Source: Seohaeicola saemankumensis (GTDB lineage: Bacteria; Pseudomonadota; Alphaproteobacteria; Rhodobacterales; Rhodobacteraceae). Taken from it: DNA of 64,000 nt. The notes beneath the pieces were generated by a model. That model did no database searches. It saw only the letters and a program-made list of their open reading frames with translations, and was not told the origin of the DNA. Location: the NCBI RefSeq assembly GCF_021021435.1, contig NZ_JAINWI010000015.1:124001-188000 (forward strand), in the 5' to 3' direction. The position numbers and the translations under genes are program-made. Positions 37,582-46,214 of this stretch are shown here, one piece after another; the first letter of the stretch is position 1, and each line of letters starts with the position of its first letter.

Positions 37582-38037
37582 ATGCGTAAGTTTCTGGTTG
37601 TGCTGGATGACAGCCGCGAGTGCCTGAATGCGATGCGCTTTGCCGCGATGCGGGCTGCACGCTCTGGCGGCGGGGTCGAGATTTTGTCGGTCATCCCACC
37701 CGAGGAGTTCAACCACTGGATCGGTGTCGGTGACATCATGCGCGAGGAAGCCCGCGAGCGTATTCACGCCCATTTCGAGGTGTTTGCGAAATGGATGCGC
37801 GACAAGCAGGGGATCGACCCCGAACTGGTGATCCGCGAGGGCGAACCCGTCACAGAAATTCTGGCACAGATCAACGAGGACAAAGAGATCGGCATTCTGG
37901 TTCTGGGTGCAGGCACTGACAAGAAGGGCCCCGGCCCGCTGGTCAGCCAGTTGACGCGCAGCGCGGGGACGCTTTCGGTTCCGATCACGATTGTGCCCGG
38001 AGATCTGTCCAAAGAACGGCTGGAAGCCATTACCTGA
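37582..38037 (+). CDS. Universal stress protein (UspA family)
   Basis: 151 residues from the ATG at 37582, preceded by GGGAGAG; longer upstream frames lack support. Typical UspA alpha/beta fold: MRKFLVVLDDSRECLNAMRFA at the start, and an ATP-binding-type C-terminal loop GAGTDKKGPGPLVSQL. Usp proteins help survival in stasis or oxidative stress, but the precise activity is unknown. It follows the aminotransferase after 121 bases that include a copy of the dispersed repeat. Confidence 0.85.
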   Translation: MRKFLVVLDDSRECLNAMRFAAMRAARSGGGVEILSVIPPEEFNHWIGVGDIMREEARERIHAHFEVFAKWMRDKQGIDPELVIREGEPVTEILAQINEDKEIGILVLGAGTDKKGPGPLVSQLTRSAGTLSVPITIVPGDLSKERLEAIT

Positions 38038-38114
38038 GGTTAAAGGACACAGGTCGCGTGCCATCACAGCGGCCTCTGGCCTTTGATGTAATGGTTCCGG
38101 CGCTTGGGGCAGAG

Positions 38115-38369
38115 TCAGACTTCGGGTTTCGACGGATCAGGGATCACGTGATCCACATGATCAGCTTTGCTGTCGTCCCAGTGCGGGTCTTGCCGCTTGA
38201 TGCGGCGGGAAATCGCATAGCTTGCGGGCCATGTGAATAGCATGCCTATCGCAGCGGCGCTGCTGATGGCGGTCCACGAATACCAGCCAAGTGACAAGAC
38301 AGCGATGACACAGCCACCCGTGATCATCGCCCCCACGGCGAGCGTTAGGTAGATGCTAAGGCGGTCCAT
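38115..38369 (-). CDS. Small two-pass membrane protein of unknown function
   Basis: 84 residues. Two hydrophobic segments (residues ~6-27 and ~33-51) are followed by a basic stretch (SRRIKRQ) and an acidic, His-containing tail (WDDSKADHVDHV). The start has a very good AAAGGAGG ribosome site, which argues for a real gene. It is transcribed away from the fasciclin gene, with a 288-base divergent region between them that carries an ECF-type promoter for the latter. No family recognised. Confidence 0.65.
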   Translation of the reverse strand: MDRLSIYLTLAVGAMITGGCVIAVLSLGWYSWTAISSAAAIGMLFTWPASYAISRRIKRQDPHWDDSKADHVDHVIPDPSKPEV

Positions 38370-38657
38370 AATGGTGGCCTCCTTTCAGTCACAGTTGAGT
38401 ATGAGTAACGCACAGGCATGCCGCGCGGTTCCCTGTCTTGCCCTACACGTGGCGACTTTTAGTATTGTTATTCGAATGGCAGGAATATTGCTGCACCGAC
38501 GGACATGCCACTGGGACGATGGCTGGCGCATCCCGTCAACCCGGAAATACGGCGAAAAGACGACCCTGTTCCATTCAGAGTGATCCACCACACTGGAAGC
38601 GCCGTAACTTTAGTGTGTGGTAACGAGAAAAACTGAAATTCAACCGGGGAGATACTG
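38370..38657. other. Divergent intergenic region upstream of the fasciclin gene
   Basis: 288 bases. The right end carries the ECF-type promoter at 38581-38610. The left end carries the ribosome site of the small membrane protein. The middle ~180 bases show no gene, repeat or RNA that I can support. Confidence 0.5.
38581..38610 (+). promoter_or_regulatory. Candidate ECF (RpoE-type) promoter of the fasciclin gene
   Basis: TGATCC at 38581-38586, an 18-base spacer, then TAACTT at 38605-38610, 48 bases before the fasciclin start. Hexamer and spacing are the same as in the promoter found upstream of rpoH in this window. Confidence 0.55.
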
Positions 38658-39182
38658 ATGTCCGAAACGACCAAACTTACCCAGCTTGGGGCAGGCCGCC
38701 GCAGCCTGTTCAAAGCAGGGGCTGCCGCCGCCTTTGTTGCAACGCTGTCCGCCTGCGCGCCAGCCATGACGCAACCCGATGTAGTGGATATTCTGGCCAG
38801 CAACGACCAGTTCAGCACGCTTGTTGCTGCAGTCGGTGCCGCGGAACTGGCCGAAACGCTCAAGGGCGATGGTCCGTTCACCGTTTTCGCGCCCACCAAC
38901 GCGGCCTTTGCCGCACTGCCAGCTGGTACAGTCGAGTCGCTGCTGCTGCCCGAAAACAAGGACACACTGGTGTCGATCCTGACCTATCACGTCGTGCCGG
39001 GCGCTGTGACGTCCGACCAACTGCTGGGTCAGCGTCTGGATGTCGAGACCGTTCAGGGCCAGAGCGTGCATATCGACGCAACGAATGGCGTGCGTGTGAA
39101 TCGTGCCAATGTCACCCAAGCCGACATCATCGGCTCGAACGGTGTAATCCACCGCATCGACAGTGTTTTACTGCCTAAGTAA
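38658..39182 (+). CDS. Fasciclin (beta-Ig-H3) domain lipoprotein, Tat-exported
   Basis: 174 residues. A twin-arginine signal RRSLFK begins at residue 14 and ends in a lipobox-like LSAC, so it is probably a Tat-exported lipoprotein. One fasciclin domain follows (FTVFAPTNAAFAALP, ILTYHVVPGA, VIHRIDSVLLP). As I recall, a fasciclin protein belongs to the RpoE/ChrR singlet-oxygen regulon of Rhodobacter sphaeroides, which fits the ECF-type promoter here. The start has a ggggaga site. A strong terminator follows. Confidence 0.88.
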   Translation: MSETTKLTQLGAGRRSLFKAGAAAAFVATLSACAPAMTQPDVVDILASNDQFSTLVAAVGAAELAETLKGDGPFTVFAPTNAAFAALPAGTVESLLLPENKDTLVSILTYHVVPGAVTSDQLLGQRLDVETVQGQSVHIDATNGVRVNRANVTQADIIGSNGVIHRIDSVLLPK

Positions 39183-39186
39183 TGTC

Positions 39187-39200
39187 ATGTGACGTCACAT
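39187..39200. promoter_or_regulatory. Perfect 14-base palindrome after the fasciclin stop
   Basis: ATGTGACGTCACAT, a perfect palindrome between the fasciclin stop and its terminator. It could be a protein-binding site or part of a compound 3' structure. Confidence 0.35.
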
Positions 39201-39202
39201 TG

Positions 39203-39234
39203 AAAAAGGGGCAGGAAAACCTGCCCCTTTTTTC
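39203..39234 (+). terminator. Strong intrinsic terminator of the fasciclin gene
   Basis: Stem AAAAAGGGGCAGG / CCTGCCCCTTTTT with a 4-base loop (39203-39215, 39220-39232) and more T after. It works on both strands, so it may also end the convergent VPEID gene. Confidence 0.9.
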
Positions 39235-39283
39235 TATCCCTCGAAAATCAAACTCGCGTTGAGAATGACTTTGCCGGAACTTA

Positions 39284-39565
39284 TCAGGCGTGACGACGGC
39301 GATTGCGTTCCCACACAAAAGCAACAACAGCGAGCACTGCTGCCATGGCCAGAAGGCCCGTAGAGGCATCAATCTCAGGTACGCTTGCAGGTGTGTTGGT
39401 GTTTACAACCGTTTCTTGGCCTTTGCCGGGCGTGAAGGAACCGCGATCAAAAAATCGCGATACAGGACGTCCGCTATGGGACCCCATTGCCAGAAGTGTT
39501 TCTGACGACATCACCAAAACCGTCAAGCTTGCCATTGTTTTGGCCATAATATTCGATACTGACAC
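39284..39565 (-). CDS. VPEID-CTERM sorting domain protein
   Basis: 93 residues from a GTG at 39565 (an AAGGGGAA site precedes it); an ATG at 39547 lacks one. The N-terminus looks like a signal peptide (MASLTVLVMSSETLLAMG). The C-terminus is a tripartite sorting signal: the VPEID motif at residues 62-66, a hydrophobic segment (~69-85) and a basic end (WERNRRRHA). This matches the VPEID-CTERM domain known from Rhodobacterales, processed by a dedicated exosortase/protease fusion. That enzyme is not in the window. The middle is short and polar. Confidence 0.75.
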   Translation of the reverse strand: MSVSNIMAKTMASLTVLVMSSETLLAMGSHSGRPVSRFFDRGSFTPGKGQETVVNTNTPASVPEIDASTGLLAMAAVLAVVAFVWERNRRRHA

Positions 39566-40145
39566 TTCGGATTCCCCTTTTTCCGTTTCTTGAAATATAG
39601 TCTTCCCAGTGGCAGATGGATTGCAGACACGCCCCAGAATGACTTGTTAATGTAAGCTCAACCTTAAAGAAACTTTTTGGGTTTCGACAATAGAAAAACA
39701 CTATTTTGCCGCATTTTCCGCGAGCAGTTGCGAAACAATCACCCCAAAATGTGCAAAATAGTATCAATAAATGGTTACTGGTGCGTTTCGTCACACCAAA
39801 CCTGCCACAATTCGAAGTTGAGGCTCGCCGGTGTGCGACTCAGCCAAGGTGGTCATCGGTGTCGTTTAGACGGTGTTTCCGCGCGCGCCGCCCCCTCCAA
39901 TCAAAGGGACGCGCTGCCCTACCGCCCCAGTGCTTCACTGGCGTGTTCCCAAAAGACGCCAAAGCTGGAGAAATGGCCGTTGCAGCCTGCATGAAAACAA
40001 CTGCAACAGTAATGCTCTTCGGCGCAATGGCAGCCGTGTCCTGCCGTTTGGGGCCAAAGCCGGTTGACGTGACCGCCAGCAAAGTGTTCTTTTCCTGCAC
40101 CAAGTGCGCGACAAACGCGCCCACAAAACTGGGAGAGAGATTATC
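39566..40145. other. Long intergenic region between VPEID gene and TAXI transporter
   Basis: 580 AT-rich bases upstream of two divergent genes. It holds a long stem-loop at 39700-39762, and a weak TTGACG-N17-TTCTTT promoter candidate at 40064-40092 for the TRAP operon. A 52-codon open frame at 39991-40149 has a lipobox-like N-terminus but is doubtful. Confidence 0.4.
39700..39762 (-). promoter_or_regulatory. Long stem-loop with T-run upstream of the VPEID gene
   Basis: Arms ACTATTTTGC (39700-39709) and GCAAAATAGT (39753-39762) are perfectly complementary, and pairing continues with a bulge into GCATTTT/AAAATG. Read on the minus strand, the hairpin is followed by GTTTTTCT, giving a terminator or attenuator shape about 135 bases before the VPEID start. 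Confidence 0.45.
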
Positions 40146-41102
40146 ATGAGACATCTGCTTTTTGCAGCTGCGGCAGCCATTGCGATTGCGCCTGCGGCGC
40201 AAGCACAGGAACTGTCGATCGCGACGGGCGGCACCGGCGGCGTTTACTACCCCTATGGTGGTGGTCTGGCTGAAGTAATTGGCAAATATGTCGACGGCTA
40301 CAGCGCTAGCGTCGAGGTTACCGGCGCTTCGGTGGAAAACATGGCACTGATCCAGCGCGGCGACAGCGATATTGCCTTGGCACTGGCTGACACCGTCTAT
40401 CAGGCCTTTACCGGCACAGGCGCTTTTGACGGGCGACAGATCCCTGAAGCACGCGCACTGGCCTCGATCTATCCGAACGCGGTGCAGCTTGTGACCCTGG
40501 CCGATAGCGGGATCAGCAGCCTTGAAGACCTGCGCGGCAAGCGTGTGTCGGTTGGCGCACCGGGATCGGGCACAGAGCTTAGCGCGCAGATCATTTTGGC
40601 CGCAAACGGGCTCAGCTATGACGATTTCGAGCCGCAGCGCCTGAACTTCAACGAGACCGCCGATGCGATCCGCGATAGCGATATCGTAGCAGGTTTCTGG
40701 AGCGTCGGACCGCCCACATCGTCGATCATGAACCTTGCAGCCACACGCAGCATTTCGGTTGTAGGTCTGACCGAGGACGAGATCGCCAAGGCGCGCGAAG
40801 CGGAACCGACTTTTGCACCCTATACTTTGCGCGAAGGTATGTATGACGGCATGGGTGAAGCGGTGCTGACCATTTCCACGCCGAACGTTCTGGTTGTCCA
40901 TGCCGATATGGACGAGGAACTGGCCTATAACATCACAAAGGCGATGTATGAAAATGTCGCCGAACTGATCGCGATCCATCCTGCGGCGAATGATACCACG
41001 ATCGACTTCTCCGTGGCCTCGACGCCGATTCCCTTCCATCCTGGCGCATTGCGTTATCTGGAAGAAGTCGGTGCTGCGGTACAGGACCACCAGCGTCCTT
41101 GA
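40146..41102 (+). CDS. TAXI-family TRAP transporter solute-binding protein
   Basis: 318 residues from the ATG at 40146 with a GGGAGAGA site. A Sec signal peptide (MRHLLFAAAAAIAIAPAAQA) precedes the TAXI periplasmic domain, recognised by ELSIATGGTGGVYYPYGGGL and VGAPGSGTELSA. TAXI proteins deliver solutes, in known cases dicarboxylates or amino acids, to fused TRAP permeases. The DUF1850 gene starts on its stop codon, and the fused permease follows, so the three form one transport operon. The substrate is unknown. Confidence 0.9.
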   Translation: MRHLLFAAAAAIAIAPAAQAQELSIATGGTGGVYYPYGGGLAEVIGKYVDGYSASVEVTGASVENMALIQRGDSDIALALADTVYQAFTGTGAFDGRQIPEARALASIYPNAVQLVTLADSGISSLEDLRGKRVSVGAPGSGTELSAQIILAANGLSYDDFEPQRLNFNETADAIRDSDIVAGFWSVGPPTSSIMNLAATRSISVVGLTEDEIAKAREAEPTFAPYTLREGMYDGMGEAVLTISTPNVLVVHADMDEELAYNITKAMYENVAELIAIHPAANDTTIDFSVASTPIPFHPGALRYLEEVGAAVQDHQRP

Positions 41103-41584
41103 TGCTAAAGCTGGGCGGGCGGCACGTTGTGGCCGCCCTTCTGGTCGCGTCATGCTTTTGCGCATCGCCCCTTCGGGCAAGTGACGCTCTTGTGGTCGAA
41201 ACCCGCAAGGGCGTTCTGCTTGCAGAGATCGCCTTTGATGAGGGGCAGGAACTGTGCCTGTCGTGGTCTCATTCAGTGACAGGCGGTGCCGTGGCAGACT
41301 GCTTCGAGAACCGGAGAGGCAAGATGATCCTGACGCGATCCTATCTGCATGATTTCGCCGCAGGTCTGGGCGAGGTCGCAGGGCGCGGGGCGTTGCGTTC
41401 CGCGCAGGGCGGTGGCTACTGGATCGACGGCATCGACGAGCAGATCCACGGAAATGCGCTGCGCCTGCAGGTGGGCGCGCCGCGCGTTGACCACAAGCTG
41501 CGCGGCCAGAACCGCACCCTTCATCTGAGCGCGATGGCGGCAGGCTCCAGACTGACACTGCGCCTGAAAACAGGAACTCCCTGA
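41102..41584 (+). CDS. DUF1850 domain-containing protein
   Basis: 160 residues from the ATG at 41102, overlapping the preceding stop by one base. N-terminal signal peptide (VVAALLVASCFCASPLRA), then a DUF1850 domain with FDEGQELCLSWSHSVTGG. This family is found almost only between TAXI binding proteins and fused TRAP permeases, so it is probably an accessory periplasmic component of that transporter. Its mechanism is unknown. About 60 bases separate it from the permease start. Confidence 0.82.
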   Translation: MLKLGGRHVVAALLVASCFCASPLRASDALVVETRKGVLLAEIAFDEGQELCLSWSHSVTGGAVADCFENRRGKMILTRSYLHDFAAGLGEVAGRGALRSAQGGGYWIDGIDEQIHGNALRLQVGAPRVDHKLRGQNRTLHLSAMAAGSRLTLRLKTGTP

Positions 41585-41643
41585 CCGGCAAGTCCGGACA
41601 AGCCGTGACATCCCTCCAGACTCAGCACCGACAGGACATGACC

Positions 41644-43686
41644 ATGAGCGACCCCAGAACGAACGAGACAGCGACTGATAGCGACGCTCCTGATCTGCCG
41701 CTGACAGCACAGTCTGCCGACCGCTTCCAACCGCGCTCTATCTTGTGGGCGATCACGCTTGTGGCTATCGCGATGTCGCTGTTCCAGATGTATACAGCGG
41801 GCATCGAACCGATGGGGCTGTTCTACCAACGCTCTGCGCATCTGGGATTTATCCTGTTTCTGGCGTTTCTGATTTTCCCGATCACGGGCGCGAGCCGTCC
41901 GCGCGGGACTATCGGCTGGGTCGTGGATGCGATCTTTCTGACGGCCGCTTTCCTGAGCGGGTTCTACATATTTTATTTTCTGGACGATATTATCGACCGC
42001 GCCGGCTGGTGGTCTCAGACCGATATCATCGTGGGTATCATCGCCACCATCGCCGTGCTTGAAGCCAGTCGCCGCGTCGTAGGGCTTGGCATGACAATCA
42101 TCGGCATGATTGCTATCTCCTATGCGCTGGCCGGCCCGCGCGGGGCCCTGCCCTGGCTGGGCGAATGGATGCCCGGCATCCTGTCGCATCGCGGGGCCAG
42201 TGTGGACCGTCTGGTGGGACAACTCTATCTGGGACAGGAAGGGATCTTCGGTCTGCCGCTTGGGGTCGCGGCCACATATGTCTTCATGTTCGTGCTATTC
42301 GGTGCTTTTCTGGAAGTCACCGGCGCGGGCAAGTTCTTCATTGATCTGGCTTTTGCCGCCACTGGCCGCAAACCAGGTGGACCTGCCAAAGCGGCTGTCA
42401 TTGCCTCGGCGGGTATGGGTTCAATTTCAGGCTCGGCCATAGCAAATGTGGTCACCACAGGCGCCTTTACGATCCCGCTGATGAAAAAGCTGGGCTACAA
42501 GGCTAAAGAGGCAGGCGGGATCGAGGCCGCGGCCTCGACCGGCGGGCAGATCACACCGCCGCTGATGGGCGCTGGTGCTTTTCTGATCTCGGAATATACC
42601 AATGTGCCTTATATCGACATTGTCATGGTTTCGATCTTTCCGGCCATTCTCTATCTAGGAACGGTCTATCTGTTTGTCCATCTCGTGGCGATGAAGGCGG
42701 GCATGACGGGCCTGTCCGCCGCCGATCTGCCCATTGTCCGGCATGTTCTGGCGGCTGGCTGGCAGTTCATCGTGCCCTTGCTGGTGTTGATCTACCTTCT
42801 GGTCAACAATATCTCGCCGACCCGTGTGGGTTTCTGGGCCATCCTGTCGGTGATCGCTGTGACCGCGTTGCGAGCAGGTTTTACATTGATCGTGCTCGAC
42901 CCGCGGTCAGGCAAGCCCGTGACCATAGACCGACTGCGGGACGCCGTCATCAGCGGTCTGCGCCTGATCGCGCAGGCGCTGGAACTGGGCGCGCGGAACG
43001 CGGTTGCTGTCAGTGTAGCCTGTGCCGTGGCCGGTATTATCGTCGGAGTTGTAGGGCTGACGGGGTTGGGGCTGAAATTCTCGTCCATGATGATCTCTTT
43101 GTCCGGCGGCAATCTGGCACTGGCGCTGATTTTCGTGCTGCTGGCCAGTCTGATCCTTGGCATGGGTTTGCCAGTGACTGCGGCCTATATCGTGCTGATC
43201 GTGCTGGTGGGCCCTGCCCTCAATCAGGAATTCGGCATACCGCTGCTGATCGCCCATTTGGTCGTGTTCTGGTATTCCCAAGACAGCAACGTGACACCGC
43301 CCATTGCGCTTGCAGGTTTCGCAGGGGCCGCGATTGCGGGATCGAAACCAATGGAGACAAGCATACAGGCGTGGAAATACGCCAAGGGGCTGTATCTGAT
43401 CCCTGCCTTCATGGTCTACAACCCTGAAATCATCATGGGTGGCGAGACATGGTATGTCATCTGGACTGGCATCATCGTCGTGATCGGACTGGTGGGCTTT
43501 GCCTCTGCGATCGAAGGTTATCTGTTCACTTGGATGGACAAGCTGTCGCGCATCCTGGTGGTGCCGGGCGTGATCGCTATCTTCAATCCTGATGAACTGA
43601 TCGAGGCTGGAGGGGCGTTTCTTGTGCTGGCCATTCTAGGCTGGAACTGGATCAAGAGCAGGCAGTTGCGGGCGCAGGGTAGTTAA
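41644..43686 (+). CDS. TRAP transporter permease, 4TM/12TM fusion protein
   Basis: 680 residues from the ATG at 41644; in-frame starts at 41605 (GTG) and 41638 are possible. About 16-18 membrane segments combine the small (DctQ-like) and large (DctM-like) TRAP subunits in one chain, as usual for TAXI systems. The large-subunit hallmarks GAGKFFIDLAFAATGRKPGGPAKAAV-like region (split around 42330-42420) and AASTGGQITPPLMGAGAF are present. It uses a sodium gradient to import the solute handed over by the TAXI protein. Confidence 0.9.
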   Translation: MSDPRTNETATDSDAPDLPLTAQSADRFQPRSILWAITLVAIAMSLFQMYTAGIEPMGLFYQRSAHLGFILFLAFLIFPITGASRPRGTIGWVVDAIFLTAAFLSGFYIFYFLDDIIDRAGWWSQTDIIVGIIATIAVLEASRRVVGLGMTIIGMIAISYALAGPRGALPWLGEWMPGILSHRGASVDRLVGQLYLGQEGIFGLPLGVAATYVFMFVLFGAFLEVTGAGKFFIDLAFAATGRKPGGPAKAAVIASAGMGSISGSAIANVVTTGAFTIPLMKKLGYKAKEAGGIEAAASTGGQITPPLMGAGAFLISEYTNVPYIDIVMVSIFPAILYLGTVYLFVHLVAMKAGMTGLSAADLPIVRHVLAAGWQFIVPLLVLIYLLVNNISPTRVGFWAILSVIAVTALRAGFTLIVLDPRSGKPVTIDRLRDAVISGLRLIAQALELGARNAVAVSVACAVAGIIVGVVGLTGLGLKFSSMMISLSGGNLALALIFVLLASLILGMGLPVTAAYIVLIVLVGPALNQEFGIPLLIAHLVVFWYSQDSNVTPPIALAGFAGAAIAGSKPMETSIQAWKYAKGLYLIPAFMVYNPEIIMGGETWYVIWTGIIVVIGLVGFASAIEGYLFTWMDKLSRILVVPGVIAIFNPDELIEAGGAFLVLAILGWNWIKSRQLRAQGS

Positions 43687-43727
43687 TCAACATATGCGCA
43701 AAATCGTCAACAACTGACTATACCTTG

Positions 43728-43757
43728 TTGTCGGATTATAGAAATTCGCGCTAACAT
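43728..43757 (+). promoter_or_regulatory. Candidate promoter of the S8 peptidase gene
   Basis: TTGTCG (43728-43733), an 18-base spacer and TAACAT (43752-43757), 81 bases before the TTG start. An inverted repeat CAACAA-N11-TTGTTG (43708-43730) overlaps its left end. Confidence 0.4.
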
Positions 43758-43838
43758 GAGGCGGGGCCGTGCCGTTTTTCTGAATGTGACCTTTTTGTCG
43801 TAGATGCAGGTCGTCCATTTAGAGGGAGAGCATCGCTT

Positions 43839-45989
43839 TTGGCCATCCGATCCGCCAACGGCCTTACCTATTCCGCCGCAGCTTGTTTGTTTCTGGCCGG
43901 ATGTGGTGGTGGCGACAGCGACACCGGCGCGCTTGGGGCGTTGCTGGCACCGATCTATGGCAACAACCTGAGTTCAGATGCGCTGTCTGCGTTTTTCGTC
44001 AGCAGTTTCGACGTGTTCGAGGACAGAGCACGCGAATTGCGGAACTCGCCTAACTATCGCGAACAGCGCATCGACTGGTACACTGACATCAATGGCGACC
44101 GACAACGAAATCCGGATACAGAGCCGCTCTATAATAGCTATTCGCTTGCCTCGGCACGGATCGAATACGCCCATGCTGTCGGCCTGACAGGTGCAGGCCA
44201 GACCATTGCAATTGTCGATGACGGGTTCTTAGCGACGCATGACAGCATTTCCGGTCGGATCGCCGCGGGAAGCGTCGCGGGAGACTTGGAATCCCATGGC
44301 ACGGCGGTCGCATCGGTTGCAGCGGGCAATGCGTCCGGCATGATCGGTGTCGCACATGGTGCCAATCTATTGCTGGGCCTCTTCGATACACCTGAAAGCC
44401 GAATTCAGGCAACCAACCGCGCCAGAACCTCTGGTGCAGTCGTGCAAAACAACTCATGGGGCTTCAATGATCGCGCTACAAGTGCAAACTTTCAGCGTAT
44501 TTTCATAGACTCGGCAGACAGAGATTACTTGACCGCATTGCGTAGCTACACCGAAACCGCTGTCGTTGTTTTCGCGGCAGATAATGACCCCGGTGCCACC
44601 CAATCCGGAATCATGGAAGCCCTGCCCCGCTTTGCGCCAGAGCTTGAAATTGGCTGGCTGACAGTGATCCGCGGCGTGCCGGATTTCGACAACAACCGTA
44701 TCCTGGGCGCGCAACGCCTGTCTTCGGCCTGCCTGGACGCCGCCCGATGGTGTCTTGCTGCTGATGGAACCTGGAACGCGGCCACGACCGGCAGCAACTC
44801 GTCCTACGACCTGTTTGTTGGCACCTCCTTTGCTGCGCCGATGGTGTCGGGGGCCATTGCCTTGCTGGCCGAGGCCTTTCCCAATCTGACGCCGCATGAT
44901 CTGCGCGCACGTCTGATCGCCACTGCCGACAACCGGTTCAACGGCTTCACACGGTCTGGCAGTCTGGAAGTCGTGCCCGGATCGGGTTTTTTTCACGATT
45001 ATAGCGATGAATGGGGACACGGATTTCTGGATGTCCGTGCGGCACTGCTGCCCATCGGCACACCGGTTGCCAGAATGGCGGATGGCAGCACGCATAGCAC
45101 GGATACACCCCTGATCGTTGCAGGTGGGGCCACGGGTGACGCAATCATCCGCAGCCTCGAAGCGACACCAGTTCTCGTGACGGACCTTCTGGGCGGTGAT
45201 TTCTCAATGCCCGGCGAAGCGCTTGCCGCGACCACGACAGCGGCGCCTGTTTCAGAACGCCTCTGGTCATCCATGTTCGGCAACGCGCCGCGTTCCGGAT
45301 TGTTGCGCGCCTATGGCGGCAGCAGCATGACGCTTGAACATGAAGGGATCGAACTGGCGATGTTGGGTCCAGATGCGACAGGTGGTTCTATCAGTCGCGC
45401 AGGTTCTGATCCGGTGGTTGCCGCCTCTTTCGGGCAAACGATTGATGCCGCAGGCGGCGAGGTTTTCATCGGTCTGAATATCGCCCGCGATGATGGCAGC
45501 CTGATACCGGGCATCCGCGACACGCGCAGCACGCTGGCGGCACTGGAACTGGGCTATATGCGGAATATCGGGGCAACAGGCTTTGTGCAGTTTGGCGGTA
45601 CATTCGGCATGGCACCGGGCGGTGCGGGTGACGCGATGTCGGAGCGCTCGGACATCCATTTCAACGCGTTCAGTATAGAAGCCGGCGAAGCTGATGTTTT
45701 CCGGCGCGGCGACAAGTTGAGCATCGGTCTATACATGCCGGTGGCCGTCACCTCAGGCGGCACGACAATTGCGCTTCCCGTCGCCCGGAGCGCGACCGGA
45801 ATCACCTATAGCGATGTCGAGATCGACTATACTCCCAGCCAGCGCGAGATTGATCTGTCGATCACCTATGGCACCCCCGTCGGTAAGGACAGCGAGATTT
45901 ACATCGGTGCAATCCACGCCTTCAATCACGGCCATATCGGCGGGCAGCAGGACACTGCGGCAATCCTCGGCTTCCGCATGGCGTTCTAA
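43839..45989 (+). CDS. Subtilisin-like (S8) serine peptidase lipoprotein with barrel-like C-terminus
   Basis: 716 residues from a TTG start, supported by an AGAGGGAGAG site 8 bases upstream. The lipobox LAGC puts the lipidated Cys at residue 22. The S8 domain spans about residues 100-400 with triad Asp127 (IAIVDDGF), His153 (ESHGTAVAS) and Ser330 (GTSFAAPMVSG). The last ~240 residues are rich in alternating beta strands and end in GFRMAF with a terminal Phe, like an autotransporter-type outer-membrane barrel or half-barrel. A surface-displayed protease is likely; substrate unknown. Confidence 0.85.
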   Translation: MAIRSANGLTYSAAACLFLAGCGGGDSDTGALGALLAPIYGNNLSSDALSAFFVSSFDVFEDRARELRNSPNYREQRIDWYTDINGDRQRNPDTEPLYNSYSLASARIEYAHAVGLTGAGQTIAIVDDGFLATHDSISGRIAAGSVAGDLESHGTAVASVAAGNASGMIGVAHGANLLLGLFDTPESRIQATNRARTSGAVVQNNSWGFNDRATSANFQRIFIDSADRDYLTALRSYTETAVVVFAADNDPGATQSGIMEALPRFAPELEIGWLTVIRGVPDFDNNRILGAQRLSSACLDAARWCLAADGTWNAATTGSNSSYDLFVGTSFAAPMVSGAIALLAEAFPNLTPHDLRARLIATADNRFNGFTRSGSLEVVPGSGFFHDYSDEWGHGFLDVRAALLPIGTPVARMADGSTHSTDTPLIVAGGATGDAIIRSLEATPVLVTDLLGGDFSMPGEALAATTTAAPVSERLWSSMFGNAPRSGLLRAYGGSSMTLEHEGIELAMLGPDATGGSISRAGSDPVVAASFGQTIDAAGGEVFIGLNIARDDGSLIPGIRDTRSTLAALELGYMRNIGATGFVQFGGTFGMAPGGAGDAMSERSDIHFNAFSIEAGEADVFRRGDKLSIGLYMPVAVTSGGTTIALPVARSATGITYSDVEIDYTPSQREIDLSITYGTPVGKDSEIYIGAIHAFNHGHIGGQQDTAAILGFRMAF

Positions 45990-46214
45990 GCGCGGCCCGA
46001 CCGATCTTGTCACTCTATTCAAGCAAGGGCTCCTGTTGAACCGCAACGAAATGTTATTTTTTGTGAATGCGGGAAAGGGCAATTTCGATGTAAATTTATT
46101 GCGCGAGCATGAGTGTCGAAAGCGGATCTGCACGCCGGACGATCCAAATTTTGGTTGGGCGCAACGTGCATGTCCGGCATCCACAGAAATTTCACGCGCA
46201 TCGGGGGAGGCGCT

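Noticed and set aside
39840-41591. 583-codon open frame on the minus strand
   Set aside because: It is antisense to the TAXI and DUF1850 genes, has no ribosome site, and its composition (runs of Arg, Gln, His) is typical of a shadow frame in GC-rich DNA.
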